Shown: positions 6,054 through 9,627 of the stretch, piece after piece
How the letters are laid out: each line of letters starts with the position of its first letter
How positions within the stretch are numbered: the first letter of the stretch is position 1
DNA from: JANYIP01 sp031394045
Lineage (GTDB): Bacteria; Actinomycetota; Actinomycetes; Prado026
Assembly: GCA_031394045.1 (NCBI GenBank)
Contig: JANMWN010000026.1
Coordinates: forward strand, 1 to 9,627
Length of the DNA: 9,627 nucleotides
Reading direction: 5' to 3'
Position numbers and translations under genes: made by a program
Notes under the pieces: generated by a model
What the model was told of the DNA's origin: nothing
Seen by the model: the letters and a program-made list of their open reading frames with translations, nothing else
The model's database searches: none

Positions 6054-6837
6054 GGTCTCGCTCCGCGTCGTCGCCCTGACGTACCTGCTGTTCCTGCTGG
6101 TGCTCCCGGTCGGCGTCATCTGCTGGCGTACGTTCGAGAACGGGGTCGGTCCGGTCTGGGACTCGCTCACGACACCCTCGGCGCTGCACGCCTTCCAGGT
6201 GACCTTCCAGGTCGCGATCCCGTCGGTCATCTGCAACACGATCTTCGGCGTCGGCGTGGCCATCCTGCTGGTACGCCACCGGTTCTTCGGCCGGCGGGTC
6301 CTCGACGCTCTCGTCGACCTGCCGATCGCCGTCTCGCCGGTGGTCGTCGGCCTCGCGCTCATCCTGGTCTACGGCAAGTTCGCGCCCATCGGCGGCTGGC
6401 TGTCGCAGCACGGGATCGACGTCATCTTCTCGATCCCCGGCATGGTGCTGGCCACCATCTTCGTCTCGTTGCCGCTCGTCGTCCGGGCCGTCGCGCCCGT
6501 GCTCGAGGAGATCGGTATCGAGCAGGAGCAGGCGGCCTGGACGTTGGGTGCGACCTCGTGGGCGACGTTCCGGCGGATCACCATCCCGGCCATCCGGTGG
6601 GCGCTGGCCTACGGGATGGTCCTCTCGCTGGCTCGGTCGCTCGGTGAGTACGGCGCTGTCGCCGTCGTCTCCGGCCGGCTCGTCGACCAGACCCAGACCA
6701 TGACGCTCTTCGTCGAGGAGCGCTTCCAGAACTTCGACCAGCAGTCGGCATACGCCGCCGCCTTCGCCCTCGCGGTGATCGCCGTCGTCACGCTCCTGCT
6801 GATCAACCTGCTCCGTCCCGAGGAAGGCACCCGATGA
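6046..6837 (+). CDS. cysW: Sulfate ABC transporter permease CysW
   Basis: A 263-residue second channel subunit that pairs with CysT. It has about six helices, the stretch DLPIAVSPVVVGLALILVYG (91-110), and an EAA loop EQEQAAWTLGATSWATFRRI (159-178). The GTG start at 6046 overlaps the end of cysT by 8 bases, and a G-rich GGGGG lies about ten bases upstream, which suggests coupled translation. The C-terminus shares four bases with the ATPase gene. CysW rather than a second CysT is supported by its position after cysT and by similarity to the family's CysW members. Overall length is slightly shorter than the enterobacterial protein. Confidence 0.93.
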   Translation: MAKVSLRVVALTYLLFLLVLPVGVICWRTFENGVGPVWDSLTTPSALHAFQVTFQVAIPSVICNTIFGVGVAILLVRHRFFGRRVLDALVDLPIAVSPVVVGLALILVYGKFAPIGGWLSQHGIDVIFSIPGMVLATIFVSLPLVVRAVAPVLEEIGIEQEQAAWTLGATSWATFRRITIPAIRWALAYGMVLSLARSLGEYGAVAVVSGRLVDQTQTMTLFVEERFQNFDQQSAYAAAFALAVIAVVTLLLINLLRPEEGTR

Positions 6838-7787
6838 TCCGCGTCAGCAACGTCTCGAAGAACTTCGGCAGCTTCGCGGCCCTGACCGACGTGTCGGTCG
6901 AGATCCCGACCGGCTCGCTCACCGCACTGCTCGGCCCGAGCGGCGGCGGCAAGTCCACCCTGCTGCGGATCATCGCCGGCCTCGAGACCCCGGACTCCGG
7001 ATCGATCGAGATCGCCGGCGCCGACTCGACCAAGATGTCGCCGCAGCGGCGCAACGTGGGCTTCGTCTTCCAGCACTACGCCGCCTTCAAGCACATGTCG
7101 GTCGCCGACAACGTGGCGTTCGGACTCAAGATCCGCAAGCGTCCCAAGGCCGAGATCAAGCAGCGGGTCAGCGACCTGCTCGAGCTGGTCCACCTGGAGC
7201 AGTTCGCGCACCGCTACCCGGCGCAGCTCTCGGGCGGTCAGCGGCAGCGGATGGCGCTGGCGCGGGCGCTCGCCGTCGAGCCGTCGGTGCTGCTCCTGGA
7301 CGAGCCGTTCGGCGCGCTCGACGCCCAGGTGCGCAAGGAGCTGCGAGCGTGGCTGCGTCGGCTGCACGACGAGGTCCACGTGACCACGGTGTTCGTGACC
7401 CACGACCAGGAGGAGGCCATGGAGGTCGCCGACAGCATCGTGGTGATGGCCGAGGGTCAGGTGAAGCAGGTCGGTACACCGGACGAGCTCTACGAGAAGC
7501 CGGCCAGCGACTTCGTCATGAGCTTCCTCGGTCCGGTGACGACGCTGCGTGGACGGCTCGTACGCCCGCACGACCTGGTGCTCACGGCCGAGGCGACCGA
7601 CGGTGCGGTGCCAGCCATCGTCGAACGCGTCGTACGCCTCGGCTTCGAGGTGCGCGTGGACGCCACCGTCGACGGCGAGCCGATCTGGGCGCAGGTGACG
7701 CGCTACCGCGCGCAGCTGCTCAACCTCAAGCGCGGCGACACCGTCTACATACGCGTCCTCGAGCACGAGGTCGCCACCGTCGGCTGA
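6834..7787 (+). CDS. cysA: Sulfate ABC transporter ATP-binding protein CysA
   Basis: A 317-residue cytoplasmic ATPase that powers sulfate import. All nucleotide-site elements are present: Walker A GPSGGGKST (34-42), Q-loop Gln80 in VFQHYAAF, signature LSGGQRQRMALARAL (132-146), Walker B VLLLDEP with Asp156 and Glu157, D-loop ALD (161-163) and switch His190. Residues from about 238 onward form a short regulatory TOBE-like domain (RPHDLVL, then AIVERVVRLG). The start ATG overlaps the cysW stop in an ATGA. The protein is somewhat shorter than enterobacterial CysA (about 365), the difference lying in the C-terminal domain. Related ATPases for molybdate or spermidine share these motifs; the operon context decides for sulfate. 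Confidence 0.95.
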   Translation: MIRVSNVSKNFGSFAALTDVSVEIPTGSLTALLGPSGGGKSTLLRIIAGLETPDSGSIEIAGADSTKMSPQRRNVGFVFQHYAAFKHMSVADNVAFGLKIRKRPKAEIKQRVSDLLELVHLEQFAHRYPAQLSGGQRQRMALARALAVEPSVLLLDEPFGALDAQVRKELRAWLRRLHDEVHVTTVFVTHDQEEAMEVADSIVVMAEGQVKQVGTPDELYEKPASDFVMSFLGPVTTLRGRLVRPHDLVLTAEATDGAVPAIVERVVRLGFEVRVDATVDGEPIWAQVTRYRAQLLNLKRGDTVYIRVLEHEVATVG

Positions 7788-7809
7788 CCGCTCGGCCGCC
7801 GCTGGTCGA

Positions 7810-7828
7810 CGTCAAGAACGCGTCAAGA
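7810..7828 (+). repeat. CGTCAAGA direct repeat upstream of the permease gene
   Basis: CGTCAAGA occurs at 7810-7817 and 7821-7828, an 11-base period, in the 79-base gap between cysA and the permease. Tandem half-sites one helical turn apart are the usual layout for OmpR/PhoP-type response regulators. No promoter hexamers are clear around it and no good terminator follows cysA, so the permease could also be read through from the sulfate operon. Confidence 0.35.
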
Positions 7829-7866
7829 GTGACGGCGGTGGTCGCTGGAGCCCTGACACTCGAAGC

Positions 7867-9627
7867 ATGGCAAGTGTGTGGCTCGACGAGGCCGGCATCC
7901 CTGCGGCGCTGAGAACAGGACCCGACCTCCCGCAGTCGGTGGGCTATCGCGTCAAGCGCCGGCTGCTCGGCCCGCCGTTGACCCGGGACGAGCTCAAGCA
8001 CGAGCGGCTGAGCAAGCGGCTGGCGCTCGGCGTCCTCTCGTCGGACTGCATCTCGTCGTCCGCGTACGGGACCGAGGAGATGCTTCTCATCCTGCTGCCG
8101 GCCTTCGGGCTCACCGCGTTCACGATCCTGCTGCCGCTGACCGGCGTCATCCTCACGGTGCTGTTCATCGTCACCATGTCCTACCGCGACGTCGTCCGGA
8201 TCTATACCAAGGCCGGCGGCTCGTACGTCGTCGCGCGCGAGATGTTCGGCCCGACGGTCGCGCAGGTCGCTGCCGTCGCGCTGATGCTCGACTACATCGT
8301 CACCGTCGCGGTCCAGGCGGCGGCCGGAACCCTCGCTGTCACTTCGGCGGTGCCCTCGCTGGCGCCGTGGACCCTCCAGATCACCGTCACGGTGGTGCTG
8401 CTGCTCTTCTACGGAAACCTTCGCGGGCTGCGCGAGGCCGGCCGTACCTTCGCCTTTCCCACGTACTTCTTCGTGCTCTCGCTCGGCCTGGTCATCGTGG
8501 TCGGCATCATCCGCGAGCTGCTCGGCGACCTTCCGCACTACGCCGTCAACCTGCCGGGGCAGTTCCAGGCGGGCAGCGGGCAGGGCCTGCTCAGCCTCGG
8601 CGCGGTGTACGTGCTGGCCAAGGCGTTCGCCAACGGCGGCTCGTCGCTGACCGGGCTCGAGGCCGTCTCGAACGGGGTCAGCGCGTTCAAGCCGCCCGAG
8701 GGCCGCAACGCCCGGCGCACCCTGTCGATCATGAGCATCATCCTGGGCTCGCTGGTCCTCGGCGTCTCCTGGCTGGCGCACGAGACGCACGCCGCCCCGT
8801 ACGAACGCGGGACCCCGACCGTCATCTCGCAGGTGGCCAAGGCCGTGCTCGGCGACGGCGTGCTCGGGCACGTGCTGTTCCTGCTGGTGCAGCTGGCCAC
8901 GATGCTGATCCTCTACACAGGGGCCAACACGCCGTTCAACGGCTTCCCGTTCCTCGCCAGCTTCGTCGCCGAGGACCAGTTCCTGCCCAAGCAGCTCACT
9001 CGCCGCGGGCACCGGCTGGCCTTCTCCAACGGCATCATCGTGCTGTGCGTCCTGTCGGTCGCGCTGCTGCTCGCGACCGGCGCGCACGTCGACAAGCTCG
9101 TCGCCTTCTACGCCATCGGGGTGTTCACCGGGTTCAGCTTCGCCGGCTTCGGGATGGCCAAGTACTTCAGCCGGCAGCGCGAGGGATCGTGGCGGGCGAA
9201 GGTGGCCGTCAACCTGCTCTCCGGCACCGTCTCGTTGCTGGTCGTCGTCATATTCGCGGTGGTGAAGTTCACCGAGGGTGCCTGGCTCGTCGTGCTGATC
9301 TTCCCGATCGGTACATTTGCCCTGATCCGGCTCAACCGGCAGTACCGCACCGAGGCCAAGGCCCTGTCGGCGGTCAGCGCCAAGAGCGGCGGATCAGGCC
9401 GGCCGGTCAAGAACTTCAGCCGGCACAGCACCGTCGTGCTGGTCGACTCGGTGGACCTGGCGACCATCGGCGCGATCCGGTACGCACGCAGCAAGCGCGC
9501 CCAGGACCTGCGCGCGGTGCACTTCGTCATCGACGACGTGCACGCCGACCAGCTGCGTACGGCCTGGTGCGCGCAGCCGGCGCTGGCCGAGGTACCGCTC
9601 TACCTGGTCGACTGCCCGGACCGGCGG
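7867..9627 (+). CDS. APC-superfamily permease, KimA-like (partial, runs off right edge)
   Basis: 587 codons without a stop. After about 50 hydrophilic residues the sequence LSSDCISSSAYGTEEMLLILL begins a membrane domain of about a dozen helices. A soluble cytoplasmic part follows from about residue 510 (STVVLVDSVDLATIGAIRYARS, then RAVHFVIDD). This layout and the motifs SSDxxSSxAYG, SYRDVVRIYTKAGGSYVVARE and LDYIVTVAV match the KimA (YdaO) potassium/proton symporter group and the large 'APC family permease' proteins of actinobacteria. Asp60, Tyr67, Asp142 and Tyr143 align with acidic and Tyr residues reported to coordinate potassium in Bacillus KimA, which favours potassium over amino acids, but substrate is inferred. 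The ATG at 7867 has no strong ribosome binding site (GGAG lies 17 bases upstream); a GTG at 7873 is an alternative. KimA genes in Firmicutes often carry a c-di-AMP riboswitch; the gap here is too short for one. Confidence 0.85.
   Translation, partial: MASVWLDEAGIPAALRTGPDLPQSVGYRVKRRLLGPPLTRDELKHERLSKRLALGVLSSDCISSSAYGTEEMLLILLPAFGLTAFTILLPLTGVILTVLFIVTMSYRDVVRIYTKAGGSYVVAREMFGPTVAQVAAVALMLDYIVTVAVQAAAGTLAVTSAVPSLAPWTLQITVTVVLLLFYGNLRGLREAGRTFAFPTYFFVLSLGLVIVVGIIRELLGDLPHYAVNLPGQFQAGSGQGLLSLGAVYVLAKAFANGGSSLTGLEAVSNGVSAFKPPEGRNARRTLSIMSIILGSLVLGVSWLAHETHAAPYERGTPTVISQVAKAVLGDGVLGHVLFLLVQLATMLILYTGANTPFNGFPFLASFVAEDQFLPKQLTRRGHRLAFSNGIIVLCVLSVALLLATGAHVDKLVAFYAIGVFTGFSFAGFGMAKYFSRQREGSWRAKVAVNLLSGTVSLLVVVIFAVVKFTEGAWLVVLIFPIGTFALIRLNRQYRTEAKALSAVSAKSGGSGRPVKNFSRHSTVVLVDSVDLATIGAIRYARSKRAQDLRAVHFVIDDVHADQLRTAWCAQPALAEVPLYLVDCPDRR

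Noticed and set aside
5109..6362. 417-codon open frame antisense to cysT/cysW
   Set aside because: Low-complexity charged product, opposite two well-supported permease genes.
7788..7866. c-di-AMP (ydaO-type) riboswitch upstream of the KimA-like gene
   Set aside because: The gap is 79 bases, too short for that riboswitch, and the expected conserved core is not visible.
7726..9087. 453-codon open frame antisense to the KimA-like permease
   Set aside because: Charged, repetitive shadow frame; the plus strand encodes a clear membrane transporter throughout.
1..9627. Mobile element, CRISPR array, tRNA or rRNA, or a defence system
   Set aside because: No transposase-like frame, regularly spaced repeats with spacers, tRNA-like fold or nuclease/defence domain was seen on either strand.

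Overview
The window reads as chromosomal DNA of a high-GC Gram-positive bacterium (Actinomycetota). Evidence: strong G/C third-position codon bias in every gene, TTGTCCACA-type DnaA boxes, and a sulfate-uptake operon in the subI-cysT-cysW-cysA order known from mycobacteria and relatives. Nothing seen fixes the genus.

Left block (1-3844), minus strand. A 5' sedolisin-type (S53) secreted protease gene is a wreck. It keeps its signal peptide, catalytic Glu/Asp pair and C-terminal calcium-site motif, but it has several 1-base frameshifts and at least two internal deletions, one of which removed the segment that should carry the catalytic Ser. A strong GC-rich hairpin follows it. Next comes an intact 657-residue membrane protein with a spermidine-synthase-like Rossmann domain between two sets of transmembrane helices. 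Eleven bases later is an EamA/DMT-type transporter that has lost its second half: the first five helices end at a TAG, and the family's C-terminal tail continues in the same frame right after that stop. At the far left lie three DnaA-box sequences within 90 bp.

Right block (4136-9627), plus strand. An intact four-gene sulfate ABC transporter operon encodes a lipoprotein binding protein, two permeases and an ATPase. The genes are tightly packed and partly overlapping. A 21-bp imperfect palindrome just upstream of the first ribosome binding site is the best operator candidate. After a 79-bp gap comes the 5' part (587 codons) of a large APC-superfamily permease related to the potassium importer KimA, which runs off the right edge.

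How the genes work together: SubI captures sulfate outside the membrane, CysT/CysW form the channel and CysA hydrolyses ATP, feeding cysteine biosynthesis. The left block looks like decaying accessory DNA that abuts this conserved module divergently. I did not find a convincing new multi-gene system. The most useful leads are the DnaA-box cluster, the two deletion-type pseudogenes, the membrane SpdSyn-like protein with an altered catalytic motif, and the palindrome upstream of the sulfate operon.
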